64,000 bases of DNA from Lachnospiraceae bacterium (GCA_017453065.1 JAFTKW010000011.1:62001-126000); one strand, 5' to 3'. Shown: positions 16,131-25,868, counted from the first letter of the stretch. The notes: a model not told the origin generated them from the letters alone. Translations and numbers: made by a program.

Positions 16131-18216
16131 GATATTCTAGTACCAATGCCGAAGTTTTTGGAAGGGAAATTTTCACTCTTCCTCCAATCACTGGATACTC
16201 TACAGGTTGTGTATCAAATCCCTCTTCGCTAGTAAGAATTAATCGCTTCATCACGCTTTCTTTTGGAACATTCAAATCCCAGACGCTAAGCTCCTTTTCC
16301 ACCGGCTGATCAGAGTTGTTGATTACAACCAAATAGGCAGAATCCTTGTTGAATCTTCCAAAGGAAAGGAAATTGTACTCCGACTTCACATACTTCACGG
16401 AACCGGTCTTCAGCGCCTCTCTTTCCTTGTGCATATGGATTAGATACTTATGAAGAGCTAGTATCTCCTGATCTTCCTGACCCCATGGATAGGTTCGTCT
16501 ATTGTCTGGGTCAGTGAAGCCGCACACACCTGCTTCATCTCCATAATATAGCGTAGGCGCTCCAGGCCAAGTCATCTGGAACACAACCGCTTCCATAAAC
16601 ACCGCTCTATTGATATCCTGAGAGGCTGCTTCTGGCCCCAAGGTTGCTGTACGTCCAACCTTGTGATTGGTTCTGGTCAAAAATCTGGAATGATCGTGAT
16701 TGGACAGTTGGTTCATACTTACCAGCCAGCTTGGCATAGCAAAACTAGAGCAGTGATGCTTCATGGCTCCCCAGAAGTTGTCTGCGTTACCAAGCATATC
16801 GCCTCTAAAGTCGTCACTATGCTTTTCCATACCAGTCAAAAACCAGGTCAGTGGTTCCATAAAGGCGTCATAGTTCATCACGCCGTCCCACTCATTGCCC
16901 TTAAGCCAATCTCTGGTATTTCCATAGTGCTCCGCCAAGATGATTGCCTCCGGATTGGCATCCTTGACTGCCTTACGGAACTCCTGCCAGAAACAATGGT
17001 TAAACTCTGGACTGAATCCCAAGTCTGCAGCCACGTCCAGTCTCCATCCATCCGCATTGAACGGAGGTGAAACCCATTTGCGCGCTACCCCAAGCACATA
17101 GTCCATAAGTGCCCTAGAGCCTTCGTAATTAAGCTTTGGCAAAGTATCATGGCCCCACCATCCATCGTAGGTATAGTTGTTTGGCCAATGATATGGATCT
17201 CTAAACAAAAAATAATCTCTGTATGGACTTCCGCCGTCTTTAAATGCCCCCGGTGCATATCCGCCAGCATTTTCATAGATCCCTTCTCTATCCAGCCACT
17301 TGTTGAAAGAACCACAGTGATTGAACACACCATCCAAGATCACACGAATGCCTCTTTCATGTGCTTTTTCCACCAATTCAATAAAGAGCTGGTCACTGGC
17401 CTCTAAATTGGCTTGATTTGTTACACGGCTGATATATTTGCTTGCCTGACAATTTTCCATCTGCCACTCCGGCAATACTTCTCCACCGTCTTCCACAATT
17501 TTGCCTAAATGTGGATCAATGTGGTCATAGTCCTGTGTATCATAGCCATGATTGGATGGAGAGACAAACAATGGATTAAAGTAAATCACTTCTACGCCCA
17601 AATCCTGCAAGTAATCTAACTTGTCAATTACACCCTGTAGATCTCCACCGTAGAATTCGCGCACGTCCATGGCAGCAGGGTATCTGCTCCAGTCCTCTAC
17701 CTTGTGCACATGCTGTCCAATGTAGGTATATTCATGACTTTCTACATCATTGCTTGGATCTCCATTGCAAAACCGATCCACATAAATCTGGTACATAACT
17801 GCACCCTTGGCCCAATCTGGGGTCTTAAATCCTGGAATTACCACAAAGTCGTAATACTCATTGGCTTCCTTTACCAAGCCTCTGGCATCAAAACATCCTC
17901 TGATTTTGCCAAGCTCTATTTCAAAGTGATAGTGTATGGTTTCATTTTCTAATTGTAAAATATATTCATAATAATCAAATTGCTCGTCGTGCTCTACTTT
18001 CGCCATCAACTCTCTCTGGCCCTTACAAACCACGAACACTCTGTCCAAGTTGTTCTTGGCACAGCGGAATCGGATGGATAACTGATCATAAGGTCTAGGC
18101 TCCGCTGGGTGAATAAAGTTTGCCGTTGTATCTGAAAATAGGGCTCGTCTATTAAATACTGGTCTCATTCCAGTAACATATGCCTGAGCATTTTGATTCT
18201 TAATAAACTGGTCCAC
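16120..18216 (-). CDS. GH13 alpha-glycosidase (neopullulanase/cyclomaltodextrinase type)
   Basis: A 698-residue cytoplasmic enzyme (no signal peptide) of the alpha-amylase family. An N-terminal beta domain of about 130 residues precedes the barrel, as in CBM34-type neopullulanases. Conserved regions are DGVFNH (295-300), GWRLDVAADLG with nucleophile Asp394, ILAEH with acid Glu429, and SNHDHSR with Asp508. The C-terminus is the usual beta-sandwich. It should split alpha-1,4 and possibly alpha-1,6 bonds in maltodextrins or stored glycogen fragments. The start is GTG; the ribosome binding site is weak. A clear promoter lies at 18255-18283. Confidence 0.9.
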   Translation of the reverse strand: MDQFIKNQNAQAYVTGMRPVFNRRALFSDTTANFIHPAEPRPYDQLSIRFRCAKNNLDRVFVVCKGQRELMAKVEHDEQFDYYEYILQLENETIHYHFEIELGKIRGCFDARGLVKEANEYYDFVVIPGFKTPDWAKGAVMYQIYVDRFCNGDPSNDVESHEYTYIGQHVHKVEDWSRYPAAMDVREFYGGDLQGVIDKLDYLQDLGVEVIYFNPLFVSPSNHGYDTQDYDHIDPHLGKIVEDGGEVLPEWQMENCQASKYISRVTNQANLEASDQLFIELVEKAHERGIRVILDGVFNHCGSFNKWLDREGIYENAGGYAPGAFKDGGSPYRDYFLFRDPYHWPNNYTYDGWWGHDTLPKLNYEGSRALMDYVLGVARKWVSPPFNADGWRLDVAADLGFSPEFNHCFWQEFRKAVKDANPEAIILAEHYGNTRDWLKGNEWDGVMNYDAFMEPLTWFLTGMEKHSDDFRGDMLGNADNFWGAMKHHCSSFAMPSWLVSMNQLSNHDHSRFLTRTNHKVGRTATLGPEAASQDINRAVFMEAVVFQMTWPGAPTLYYGDEAGVCGFTDPDNRRTYPWGQEDQEILALHKYLIHMHKEREALKTGSVKYVKSEYNFLSFGRFNKDSAYLVVINNSDQPVEKELSVWDLNVPKESVMKRLILTSEEGFDTQPVEYPVIGGRVKISLPKTSALVLEYLDF

Positions 18217-18254
18217 GCTAAAAACACTCGCTTTCTTTATACAATATCCCGTTT

Positions 18255-18283
18255 ATTATACCACAAAAAATGGTTCCTCTCAA
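18255..18283 (-). promoter_or_regulatory. Promoter of the GH13 gene
   Basis: On the minus strand: TTGAGA (18278-18283), a 17-nt spacer, TATAAT (18255-18260). It is back to back with the plus-strand promoter at 18305. Confidence 0.75.
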
Positions 18284-18304
18284 CACATACCATACGATAT
18301 AACA

Positions 18305-18333
18305 TTGCAGAAGTAACAACAAGATTGTATAAT
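18305..18333 (+). promoter_or_regulatory. Promoter of the DUF6020 gene
   Basis: Plus strand: TTGCAG (18305-18310), a 17-nt spacer, TATAAT (18328-18333). The ATG is 40 nt further on, behind an AGAGG site. Confidence 0.75.
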
Positions 18334-18372
18334 TTTATCGTAATATTATTTTTAATAAAGAGGTAGGCAAAG

Positions 18373-20181
18373 ATGCATAAATCACAAAATCTTTACAGAA
18401 AAATATTGGCCTTTATATTTGCACTGATTTCCACCTATGCACTAAATATACGCAATGGGCTTTATGTTGGGAACTGTCCCGAACACCCTATTGGAAATAT
18501 CCTAAGTCGTCTATACTCTGCTTTTGGTTCTATGGAGCTGGCAGATTTCTTTGTCCTCTGTTCCCTATGTGTCCTTTTCTACTGGGGTCTGAATCATTTG
18601 GGCAAAGTCAAGATTGGCACTATGGCCTTCTCTGGGTTGCTTTCCATTGTATACCTTTTAGCATTGTTTTATAGAAATTACAATTCGACACTCTATCTTT
18701 ACTGCGATGCTTTTCAGCTCTTTATCGCTTTGTTTGAAGTGTTCGGCATAGGAATTGTAATCTATTTTCTACTAAATACCTTGGACTGGTATTTTAACAA
18801 ATGCCTTGTTAGGCAGGATGAACCAACTCAAACTTGCTTTTGGAAAAAGCATTTCTTCCCTTTAGCATCCGGTTTTATCTTCCTTTGTTGGCTTCTTTGG
18901 CTGGCAATGACCTATCCAGGGTCTACCAACCCGGACTCCATTGTACAGCTCAAAAACTTTTATGGTGATATGGAAAGAACTGCTTGGCAGCCTCCTTTTT
19001 CTACTCTCATTATGGGAGGGCTCTTTCACATAGGCAGAACTCTTGTAGATGCAAATTTCGGATTCTTTTTGTACAACCTCTTCCAAGGAATTGTTGGCGC
19101 ACTGGTCTTTGCTTACTCGCTGAATCGTTTAGTGAAAAGAGGTGTTCCATTTGCCCTTCCTGTCATAGGAACCCTTTTCTTTGGTCTAACTCCCATGTGG
19201 GGCGCCTATGTACAGTGGTTTGAAAAAGACTTTCTGTACACTGTCTCGGTAGTGCTTTTTGTAACTCTTGTTGCAGAAGTGCTTCTGGATCGACAATGTA
19301 CTCTTAAGATGCTGGTTTGTATATGCCTGTCTGGCATTGCAATGGCACTCCTTCGAAACAATGGCATATATGTAATCCTGCCTACACTGATTGCAAGTGG
19401 TATATATTTAAAGAACGTAGAACGCAAAAGGATACTTACTTCCTTGGCCATCGTCTTTGTAGTATATGAATTAGTGGTAAAAGCCATCTATCCTGCCATG
19501 GGAATTGGCAAAACCTCTATCGCGGAAACCATCGGATTTATGTTCCAGGCAACCGCAAGATATGTACAAGAATATCCCGGCGAAGTTACCGATTACGAAA
19601 AAGAAGTCCTAATACAGAATTTCCAACACATGGATAACTTCCAAAACTATGACCCTAGAATCGTCGACCCCGTCAAAATATACTACAACCACACGGATTT
19701 CGGTTCCTATGTAAAGATATGGCTGAACATGTTTTTGAAACACCCTATGGTTTATGTGGAGTCGTACTTGAATAGCTCCTACGGATATATGGCTCCCGTA
19801 TCTACCGACATCGGTGCCTATGTAATGCTCAGTGATTACGACCCTTATCTTAAGGAGTTGGGCGTATCCCATGTAGACAACGGAAATCTTAACTATATAG
19901 CCGTATGGCTCTGGCATCTAAGCACAGGTCTTCCAGTATTGAAATACTTGGCTTCTCCTGGTTTGTATACCTGGCTATCCTTGATAGCGCTTTGGCTCTT
20001 TGCCAAGAACAAAAGGCCAGTAGGTGTAATCCTGTTGATTCCAAATATAATTAATATATTGGTATGTACAGCTTCCCCTTTGGCAGATGCAATGCGATAT
20101 GCTCTTCCTGCAGTTGCAGTAATGCCTCTTATCCTTGGTTGGACATATATAGTTAAGGATGCTAAATATCAAAAAGAATAG
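18373..20181 (+). CDS. DUF6020 family polytopic membrane protein
   Basis: A 602-residue protein with about 13 membrane segments and a larger soluble loop near residues 390-500. The segment TYPGSTNPDSIVQLKNFYGD after the fifth or sixth helix resembles the acidic loops of GT-C glycosyltransferases, so a role in surface glycan synthesis is possible but not shown. I place it in DUF6020. It is the only plus-strand protein gene of the window, has its own promoter and a strong terminator, and stands alone. The ATG is preceded by AAAGAGGTAGGC. Confidence 0.7.
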   Translation: MHKSQNLYRKILAFIFALISTYALNIRNGLYVGNCPEHPIGNILSRLYSAFGSMELADFFVLCSLCVLFYWGLNHLGKVKIGTMAFSGLLSIVYLLALFYRNYNSTLYLYCDAFQLFIALFEVFGIGIVIYFLLNTLDWYFNKCLVRQDEPTQTCFWKKHFFPLASGFIFLCWLLWLAMTYPGSTNPDSIVQLKNFYGDMERTAWQPPFSTLIMGGLFHIGRTLVDANFGFFLYNLFQGIVGALVFAYSLNRLVKRGVPFALPVIGTLFFGLTPMWGAYVQWFEKDFLYTVSVVLFVTLVAEVLLDRQCTLKMLVCICLSGIAMALLRNNGIYVILPTLIASGIYLKNVERKRILTSLAIVFVVYELVVKAIYPAMGIGKTSIAETIGFMFQATARYVQEYPGEVTDYEKEVLIQNFQHMDNFQNYDPRIVDPVKIYYNHTDFGSYVKIWLNMFLKHPMVYVESYLNSSYGYMAPVSTDIGAYVMLSDYDPYLKELGVSHVDNGNLNYIAVWLWHLSTGLPVLKYLASPGLYTWLSLIALWLFAKNKRPVGVILLIPNIINILVCTASPLADAMRYALPAVAVMPLILGWTYIVKDAKYQKE

Positions 20182-20186
20182 AAAGT

Positions 20187-20216
20187 AAAAAGGACAGTCA
20201 ATTGACTGTCCTTTTT
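20187..20216 (+). terminator. Terminator of the DUF6020 gene
   Basis: A perfect 15-bp palindrome, rich in A at the left and T at the right, six bases after the stop codon. It could act in both directions. Confidence 0.9.
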
Positions 20217-20268
20217 AGAGAAGGTATTTCTTTCTTATGGGGTATAGCAAAAAACTATATAATGTATT

Positions 20269-20276
20269 GGGGGGGG
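20269..20276. repeat. Run of eight G between ftsH and DUF6020
   Basis: An uninterrupted run of eight G in an otherwise AT-rich intergenic stretch. TATAAT-like hexamers lie on both sides (about 20257 and 20284). No gene is arranged so that length changes would clearly matter. Confidence 0.5.
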
Positions 20277-20416
20277 TTACGCATATTATAATAGCATGGA
20301 GTATTCGGAACGTCTATTCTCACAATTCACAAATTTCACAATTTCTCTATTCCGTTTTTGGTAAAATTGCACATATTTTAATTGTGCACAATCACCAAAA
20401 CGCCCCTTTCCCTTTT

Positions 20417-22228
20417 TTACACTTCGAACAAAGCCTCGAATTCCTCTCTGGAAATCTTCTCTTTTTCAAGCAAAAGCTCTGCTGCACGGTGGAGTACATC
20501 CTCGTGTTCTTTAATCAGGCTCTTTGCCTTTGCATAGCATTCATCAATAATGCTCTTCACTTCTTTGTCGATTTCACCCGCCACCGCTTCGCTGTGCGCT
20601 CTGGTGTGTGCAAGGTCTCTACCAATGAACACCTCATCATCTTCACTGTCATAATTAATTACGCCGATGTTTTCAGACATACCAAATTTGGTAACCATCT
20701 TGCGTGCCACCTTGGTAGCCTTCTTGATGTCGCTGGAAGCTCCTGTGGTAATATCGTCAAAAATAATTTCCTCTGCGATACGTCCGCCCAAGGATACCAT
20801 GATATCCTGAAGCATCTTTCCTCTGGTAAGGAACATCTCGTCTTTTTCAGGCAGTGGCATAGTATAACCAGCTGCACCCACGCCTGTCGGAATAATAGAT
20901 ACGGTATAGACTGGTCCAACATCTGGAAGCACATGGAACAGGATTGCGTGCCCTGCTTCGTGATAAGCGGTAATCTTCTTTTCCTTGTCGGAAATGATAC
21001 GACTCTTCTTTTCTGCACCGATTCCAACTTTGACAAAGGAACTCTTGATATCCTCTTGTGTCATATATGCTCTGCCTTCTTTGGCTGCCTTGATAGCCGC
21101 TTCATTCAGAAGGTTTTCAAGGTCTGCACCTGTAAAGCCTGCTGTAGTCTGTGCAATCTGATCCAAATCTACATCATCGCCAAGTGGTTTGTTCTTGGCA
21201 TGTACGTCCAAAATCTCTCTTCTTCCGCCGATGTCTGGTGTGCCCACAGCCACTTTTCTGTCAAAACGTCCTGGACGCAAAATCGCTGGGTCCAAGATAT
21301 CTACACGGTTGGTTGCCGCCATTACAATGATGCCTTCATTGACACCAAAGCCATCCATTTCTACCAAAAGCTGATTCAGGGTCTGCTCTCTCTCATCGTG
21401 GCCGCCGCCCATACCAGTACCTCTGCGTCTGGCAACCGCATCAATCTCATCGATAAACACGATGCAAGGAGCGTTCTTCTTGGCATCTGCAAACAAATCT
21501 CTTACTCTGGATGCACCTACACCCACAAACATTTCTACGAAATCCGAACCCGAGATGCTGAAGAAAGGCACCTTTGCCTCGCCTGCAACCGCCTTGGCAA
21601 GCAAGGTTTTACCGGTTCCTGGAGGGCCCTCCAAAAGAACGCCCTTTGGAATGCGAGCTCCCACTTTCGTATATTTGGATGGATCCTTTAAGAAATCTAC
21701 GATTTCTTCCAGTTCCTCTTTTTCTTCTTTTAGTCCTGCTACTTCTTTAAATGTAATAGAACCATCACCCATAGACATACGTGCTCTGCTCTTACCAAAA
21801 TTCATCATCTTGCTAGAGCCACCGCCGCCAGCATTCTGGGCACTAATCATTACAAAAAGGAATACACCCACCACCACAATCATCAGAAGTGGCATGATAT
21901 AGGTCAAGAACCAGTTCTCTCTTTCGATATCCATTACTGTTGGCTCAATGCCCTTTTCTCTGACCATGGACTCCAGCTCTGTAACATCTGTAGCATACAA
22001 GATTTTGTCTGTTCCAGACTTAAGTGATACATCCAAGTATCCTGTTGGTGCTTCCCTATTGGGATGAATCGTTACACTTACTACATTTCCCGCCTGAATG
22101 TCTGACAAAAACTGTGCCCTTGTGTAACTAGATGTCTGTCTATCTGCCCAATTGAGATAGAACAGCGCCATCAAAAGCAAGGCTACTATAACGAAGTAAA
22201 AATTTAAGCCTCTATTACTTTGCTTCAA
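20417..22228 (-). CDS. ftsH: ATP-dependent zinc metalloprotease FtsH
   Basis: A 603-residue membrane protease that forms a hexamer and degrades membrane and regulatory proteins. Two membrane segments (about 9-26 and 107-129) flank the short outside domain. The AAA module has Walker A GPPGTGKT (201-208), Walker B IVFIDEID (256-263) and the SRH region. The protease site is HEAGH (423-427). It starts with TTG, supported by a perfect AAGGAGG six bases upstream. It is the last gene of spoIIE - tilS - hpt - ftsH, the same order as in Bacillus. The C-terminal tail is shorter than in many FtsH proteins. Confidence 0.98.
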   Translation of the reverse strand: MKQSNRGLNFYFVIVALLLMALFYLNWADRQTSSYTRAQFLSDIQAGNVVSVTIHPNREAPTGYLDVSLKSGTDKILYATDVTELESMVREKGIEPTVMDIERENWFLTYIMPLLMIVVVGVFLFVMISAQNAGGGGSSKMMNFGKSRARMSMGDGSITFKEVAGLKEEKEELEEIVDFLKDPSKYTKVGARIPKGVLLEGPPGTGKTLLAKAVAGEAKVPFFSISGSDFVEMFVGVGASRVRDLFADAKKNAPCIVFIDEIDAVARRRGTGMGGGHDEREQTLNQLLVEMDGFGVNEGIIVMAATNRVDILDPAILRPGRFDRKVAVGTPDIGGRREILDVHAKNKPLGDDVDLDQIAQTTAGFTGADLENLLNEAAIKAAKEGRAYMTQEDIKSSFVKVGIGAEKKSRIISDKEKKITAYHEAGHAILFHVLPDVGPVYTVSIIPTGVGAAGYTMPLPEKDEMFLTRGKMLQDIMVSLGGRIAEEIIFDDITTGASSDIKKATKVARKMVTKFGMSENIGVINYDSEDDEVFIGRDLAHTRAHSEAVAGEIDKEVKSIIDECYAKAKSLIKEHEDVLHRAAELLLEKEKISREEFEALFEV

Positions 22229-22263
22229 AATAATCCTCCTTCGACAAAAGAACCTCTTTTATC

Positions 22264-22788
22264 TTAATCAAATTTTACAATGCCGATGTATGGAAGATTG
22301 CGATATCTCTGTGCATAATCAAGGCCGTAACCAACTACGAATTCATCTGGAATCTGGAATCCGGTATAATCAACATCTACGTGCACAACTCTTCTATCTG
22401 GCTTGTCAAGCAAAGTGCAAAGGCGAAGGCTTGCTGGGCCTCTGTCACGAAGCATCTCAAGCAAATAGCTGAGGGTTCTTCCTGAGTCTACGATATCTTC
22501 AACAACAATAACATCCTTACCCTTAAGTGGTTCGTCCAAATCTTTGACAATTCTAACTACTCCACTGGATTTGGTCTCGTTTCCATAACTTGAAACAGAC
22601 ATGAAGTCCATGGATACTGGAACAGTGATACGCTTTGCAAGTTCGCACATAAAGAATGTGCCACCTTTAAGTACGCACACCAAGTGTACTTCTTTTCCCT
22701 CATAATCTCTGCTAATCTGCTCACCAATAGCTTTGATTCTAGCATCCACTTCATCTTCACTTAATAGTACTTCAATACGTTCTGGCAT
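22264..22788 (-). CDS. hpt: Hypoxanthine phosphoribosyltransferase
   Basis: A 174-residue cytoplasmic purine-salvage enzyme that joins hypoxanthine or guanine to PRPP. The PRPP-binding motif VIVVEDIVDSGRT (about 94-106) and the flexible-loop region MDFMSVSSYGNET are intact. The start is one base after the tilS stop, so translation is probably coupled. The neighbour order tilS - hpt - ftsH is conserved in Firmicutes. Confidence 0.97.
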   Translation of the reverse strand: MPERIEVLLSEDEVDARIKAIGEQISRDYEGKEVHLVCVLKGGTFFMCELAKRITVPVSMDFMSVSSYGNETKSSGVVRIVKDLDEPLKGKDVIVVEDIVDSGRTLSYLLEMLRDRGPASLRLCTLLDKPDRRVVHVDVDYTGFQIPDEFVVGYGLDYAQRYRNLPYIGIVKFD

Positions 22789-22789
22789 T

Positions 22790-24220
22790 TTATCTTCCTC
22801 CTATTAATTGTACCTGTAAAATCTGTTTTGTATTCTCATTCACCTTATATTCCTGACTGATTCGATAACCGATCACCCAGACGATATGGTCTGCGTCCGC
22901 CAAAAGCCACACCTTGTCTCTCTTCTCGCGCGGTATTTTCTCATCTACCATATAGTCTTGAAGAGACTTTTTGGAAAGCTCCTTATTGATGGTTAGGTAA
23001 TCGCCCGTCAGTCTATTTCTAACAGTGATATAATTTTTTATTTTATCATAATCAAACCATTTCGTACACTGGTTTTGTGGAATATCCTGGCTTTTTTCGT
23101 AAGGAAAAAGTTGAAATTCAAGCCTTCCCAAATCCTCTATCTCTATAGTCATTGGAAATTCAGTCTCTATCACATACTGAGTTTGGGCAGTTCGCTCTCC
23201 CTTTTTACTTTCAAACTCACTTTCCGTCCTTCGAAAAAGTGAGATTACCTCATATCTTCTGCAGGCTACCATCTGATATGGCAAATGCACCTCTCGGTTT
23301 CCAGCATTCACCAGCAAGTCTTCCACCTGCTCTACATGAATGGCGCCCAAATCCTTTCGATATGGCACCAAATATTCAAACATTCGCAGAATCAATTCTT
23401 TTCGAAGAAATGGGTGCATGTCTATGACATCAACCCCAAACACCGACAAACTTCCATCCGCTTCCTTTACCACGTATTTATCAAACAGTTCTTCCACCGT
23501 TTGTCTGATAAAATCCTGAGACTCTGCCACCAGACTAGCTGCCGCAGAGATGTGCTCAATCGCTCCTGCAGAGATTTCCTGCTCCACATAAGGCAGCACA
23601 TGGTTTCGAATCTTATTCCTGGAATAAATATCTTCTTTGTTGGTGCTATCCTCGCAGTGGGAAATCCCTTCCTTCGCTAAGAGTTCTTCAATCTCCTTGC
23701 GCTGTAGGCAAAGCAAAGGTCTGATGACCTGATCTCTCACAGGTTTGATGCTTCCAAGCCCGGTCAAACCACTTCCCCTAAACAGATTAAACAGCATGGT
23801 TTCCGCTCTGTCGTTGCTATTGTGTGCAACCGCAATTTTGGCCTGACCTTTTTGCAGGGCTTCCGGGGCCTGTTCTTTCAACACTCTTTCAAAGCACTCA
23901 TAGCGAAGCTCTCTTCCTGCTTCCTCCGTGGACTGCCCCCTCTGATTGGCAAGCAATACTACATCCTCCTCAAAAAGGAAAAAAGGTAGTTGCCATTTCT
24001 CGCAAAGGCTTTTCACATATTCGCTGTCCCCCTTTGCCTCTGGCCTGATGCCATGATTTACATGAACCACCAAAAGTCTTAAATCATAGAGCGACTGCAA
24101 TTCGTGAAGCGCAAACAAGAGGCAAACCGAGTCTGCCCCTCCGGAAACGCCTACCGCAAGGGTATCCCCCTTGCTGAGCATATGATGTTTTTCCACGAAA
24201 TCTCTAATCTTGTTAATCAT
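22790..24220 (-). CDS. tilS: tRNA(Ile)-lysidine synthetase TilS
   Basis: A 476-residue enzyme that turns C34 of tRNA-Ile(CAU) into lysidine, so that the tRNA reads AUA. The PP-loop motif SGGADS (26-31) binds ATP; the C-terminal third has the TilS substrate-binding domain. It lies three bases after spoIIE and one base before hpt. The length is usual for the family. Confidence 0.96.
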   Translation of the reverse strand: MINKIRDFVEKHHMLSKGDTLAVGVSGGADSVCLLFALHELQSLYDLRLLVVHVNHGIRPEAKGDSEYVKSLCEKWQLPFFLFEEDVVLLANQRGQSTEEAGRELRYECFERVLKEQAPEALQKGQAKIAVAHNSNDRAETMLFNLFRGSGLTGLGSIKPVRDQVIRPLLCLQRKEIEELLAKEGISHCEDSTNKEDIYSRNKIRNHVLPYVEQEISAGAIEHISAAASLVAESQDFIRQTVEELFDKYVVKEADGSLSVFGVDVIDMHPFLRKELILRMFEYLVPYRKDLGAIHVEQVEDLLVNAGNREVHLPYQMVACRRYEVISLFRRTESEFESKKGERTAQTQYVIETEFPMTIEIEDLGRLEFQLFPYEKSQDIPQNQCTKWFDYDKIKNYITVRNRLTGDYLTINKELSKKSLQDYMVDEKIPREKRDKVWLLADADHIVWVIGYRISQEYKVNENTKQILQVQLIGGR

Positions 24221-24223
24221 TGT

Positions 24224-25426
24224 TTATCTGGTGTGATTTCCTTTATATTTTTCCCACAGTCCTATGACTAGAACTGTCATATCATCTTTGATTCTTCCCT
24301 TGGACATTCGAATCACCGCCTGCAGCAAATTTCTTGCTGCCTCCTTGGGACTAGGCTCATCCAAGCGACTAATCATCTGTCCCAAATCCTCGCCGTAGCC
24401 ATACTCCTCCACGGCATCTATGATACCGTCGGAGACCATAAAAATTACATCTCCATCCATCAGATTACGGCCGGTATGGTCAGGCTCTAAATTAGCAAAT
24501 ATCCCCAGTGGCAATGAGCTGTCCGCAATCTGCTCCACCATGCGTCCTCTCTTTAGATAGCTTGGAGCCGCTCCTATCTTGCAAAACTCACCGTATCCCT
24601 CATACAAATCGATGTGGCAAATATCCAAAGTAGAGAGCCTTCGCTCATCTCCCTTGGCCATCAAATTACTGTTGACCAACCCAGCGGCTCTAGTATAACT
24701 ATATCCCGCCTCTAAAAGCTTGTCCATCAAGTCCAACACTTTTTCGCTGTCCTGGCAGGCGCTCTCTCCAGATCCCATCCCATCGGACAAAAGGATGCTT
24801 ATTGTCCCCTGTTCCGATTCTATGATGGAATAATTGTCTCCCGAAACGGTTTCGGTCTCCTTTACCGCCCTAGCTAGTCCTGTCAGCGCATTGAAGTGGG
24901 TTTCCTCCACAAAGGTATAATAACGCAATGTCTGATCTACAAAATAAGGACAGGTGGCGGTTGGCTCCACTTCCATCCCTAACAGTAAAGAAAGCATGGT
25001 AGCAACCTCTTCCGTGCGATACCCACCTTGTTTATCACTTCTAAGGCCTGCTCCTATCTTGGCCCGTCCCTCTGGCGGATGAATATGGTAAATCTCTGCC
25101 ACCTCTATCTTTTCACTGCGCAGCGCCTGTATGATTTGTTTTTCCATCTTTTCTGGAAAGGCTCTAAATCCGAAAACTTCTCCTGCCAATTTTGCCATGA
25201 TGGCCGAAACCTCACTGAGGTTCTCTGACAAGAGACATCTGTTTTCCCATAGTTTCTTTTGAAATACGAAATCTTCTCTCTGCTCCAGTGCTCGTCCTTC
25301 AAATTCTGTGTCAAAGCTCTTGGCCAGCTCTTTGAAGGATTCTGCATATCCTAGAAGCCTTCTCTTGCCGTACTCTGATAATAAATATGCTTTCTCGCTG
25401 TCTGCTTCCCTGATGACTTTTTTCAT
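24224..25426 (-). CDS. spoIIE: SpoIIE-type PP2C phosphatase without the membrane domain
   Basis: A 400-residue protein that matches the central and C-terminal regions of SpoIIE, the phosphatase that activates sigma-F in the forespore by dephosphorylating SpoIIAA. The PP2C part from about 190 on shows SGDNYSI, LLSDGMGSGESA, LSTLDICHIDLYEG and IFMVSDGIIDAV, with metal-binding Asp residues in place. The roughly 300-residue N-terminal part with about ten membrane helices found in Bacillus SpoIIE is missing, and only 115 nt separate the start from divIC, so there is no room for it. The ATG has a strong AGGAGG site. The conserved position before tilS supports orthology. Confidence 0.85.
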   Translation of the reverse strand: MKKVIREADSEKAYLLSEYGKRRLLGYAESFKELAKSFDTEFEGRALEQREDFVFQKKLWENRCLLSENLSEVSAIMAKLAGEVFGFRAFPEKMEKQIIQALRSEKIEVAEIYHIHPPEGRAKIGAGLRSDKQGGYRTEEVATMLSLLLGMEVEPTATCPYFVDQTLRYYTFVEETHFNALTGLARAVKETETVSGDNYSIIESEQGTISILLSDGMGSGESACQDSEKVLDLMDKLLEAGYSYTRAAGLVNSNLMAKGDERRLSTLDICHIDLYEGYGEFCKIGAAPSYLKRGRMVEQIADSSLPLGIFANLEPDHTGRNLMDGDVIFMVSDGIIDAVEEYGYGEDLGQMISRLDEPSPKEAARNLLQAVIRMSKGRIKDDMTVLVIGLWEKYKGNHTR

Positions 25427-25457
25427 AAAGAGCCTCCTGTTTTTAATAGCTCTTTAC

Positions 25458-25491
25458 ATTATAGAGATGCACCATCTATTTTTTTGTCGAA
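25458..25491 (-). promoter_or_regulatory. Spo0A-type sigma-A promoter of spoIIE
   Basis: On the minus strand the -10 is TATAAT (25458-25463). A TCGACA element (25485-25490) lies exactly 21 bp upstream, the unusual spacing known for the Spo0A-activated spoIIE and spoIIG promoters of Bacillus. The same bases read TGTCGAA on the plus strand (25485-25491), the core of the 0A box. A second box-like TGTCGCA lies at 25517-25523 on the minus strand. Confidence 0.65.
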
Positions 25492-25541
25492 ACCGATAAA
25501 GGCCAATCCCTTTTCCTGCGACAAAAAAACACATGGTGCAT
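25467..25541. repeat. Long inverted repeat between divIC and spoIIE
   Basis: Arms 25467-25489 and 25519-25541 are 23 nt long and match at 21 positions. The right arm ends directly at the divIC stop codon. The two 0A-box-like sequences lie at the inner ends of the arms. It may be an operator, a terminator-like RNA stem for divIC, or both. Confidence 0.65.
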
Positions 25542-25850
25542 TTATTCTTCCTTCTTAAAGATAAGCTCTCCCGGATAAACCAGTCCCAGTTTTTCCTTGG
25601 CTATCTCTTCTATGTATTTCTTAGTCTGTGTATACTTTCTGAATTCTTCAATCTCTTGCGTACGCAGATTCTGCTGCTCGATTTGCTCCTGGAGAGACGA
25701 AATCTTGCTTTCGTTACTTTCAATCTTGGCCTGTAGTTCGTTGCCCTTTACACCGACTACAATCAAAATGACTGCCACCACCATGGTAATCAAAAACATG
25801 CTCAGCCAGTTTTGATTTGCTCTACGATATGATGGTTTTCTCCTGCTCAT
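25542..25850 (-). CDS. divIC: Septum formation initiator DivIC/FtsB family
   Basis: A 102-residue single-pass protein: a short basic N-terminus, a membrane segment (about 18-35), then an extracellular coiled coil (about 36-75) rich in Glu, Gln and Leu, and the family motif AKEKLGLVYPGELIF at the end. It should join the divisome with FtsL and DivIB. It follows yabP and yabQ in the standard Firmicute order. Confidence 0.9.
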   Translation of the reverse strand: MSRRKPSYRRANQNWLSMFLITMVVAVILIVVGVKGNELQAKIESNESKISSLQEQIEQQNLRTQEIEEFRKYTQTKKYIEEIAKEKLGLVYPGELIFKKEE

Positions 25851-25868
25851 AAAATCACCCTCTGTAGA

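Noticed and set aside
20237-21691. Long open frame on the plus strand opposite ftsH
   Set aside because: It is fully antisense to a clear FtsH with all motifs, is Cys/His-rich in an unnatural way and lacks a ribosome binding site.
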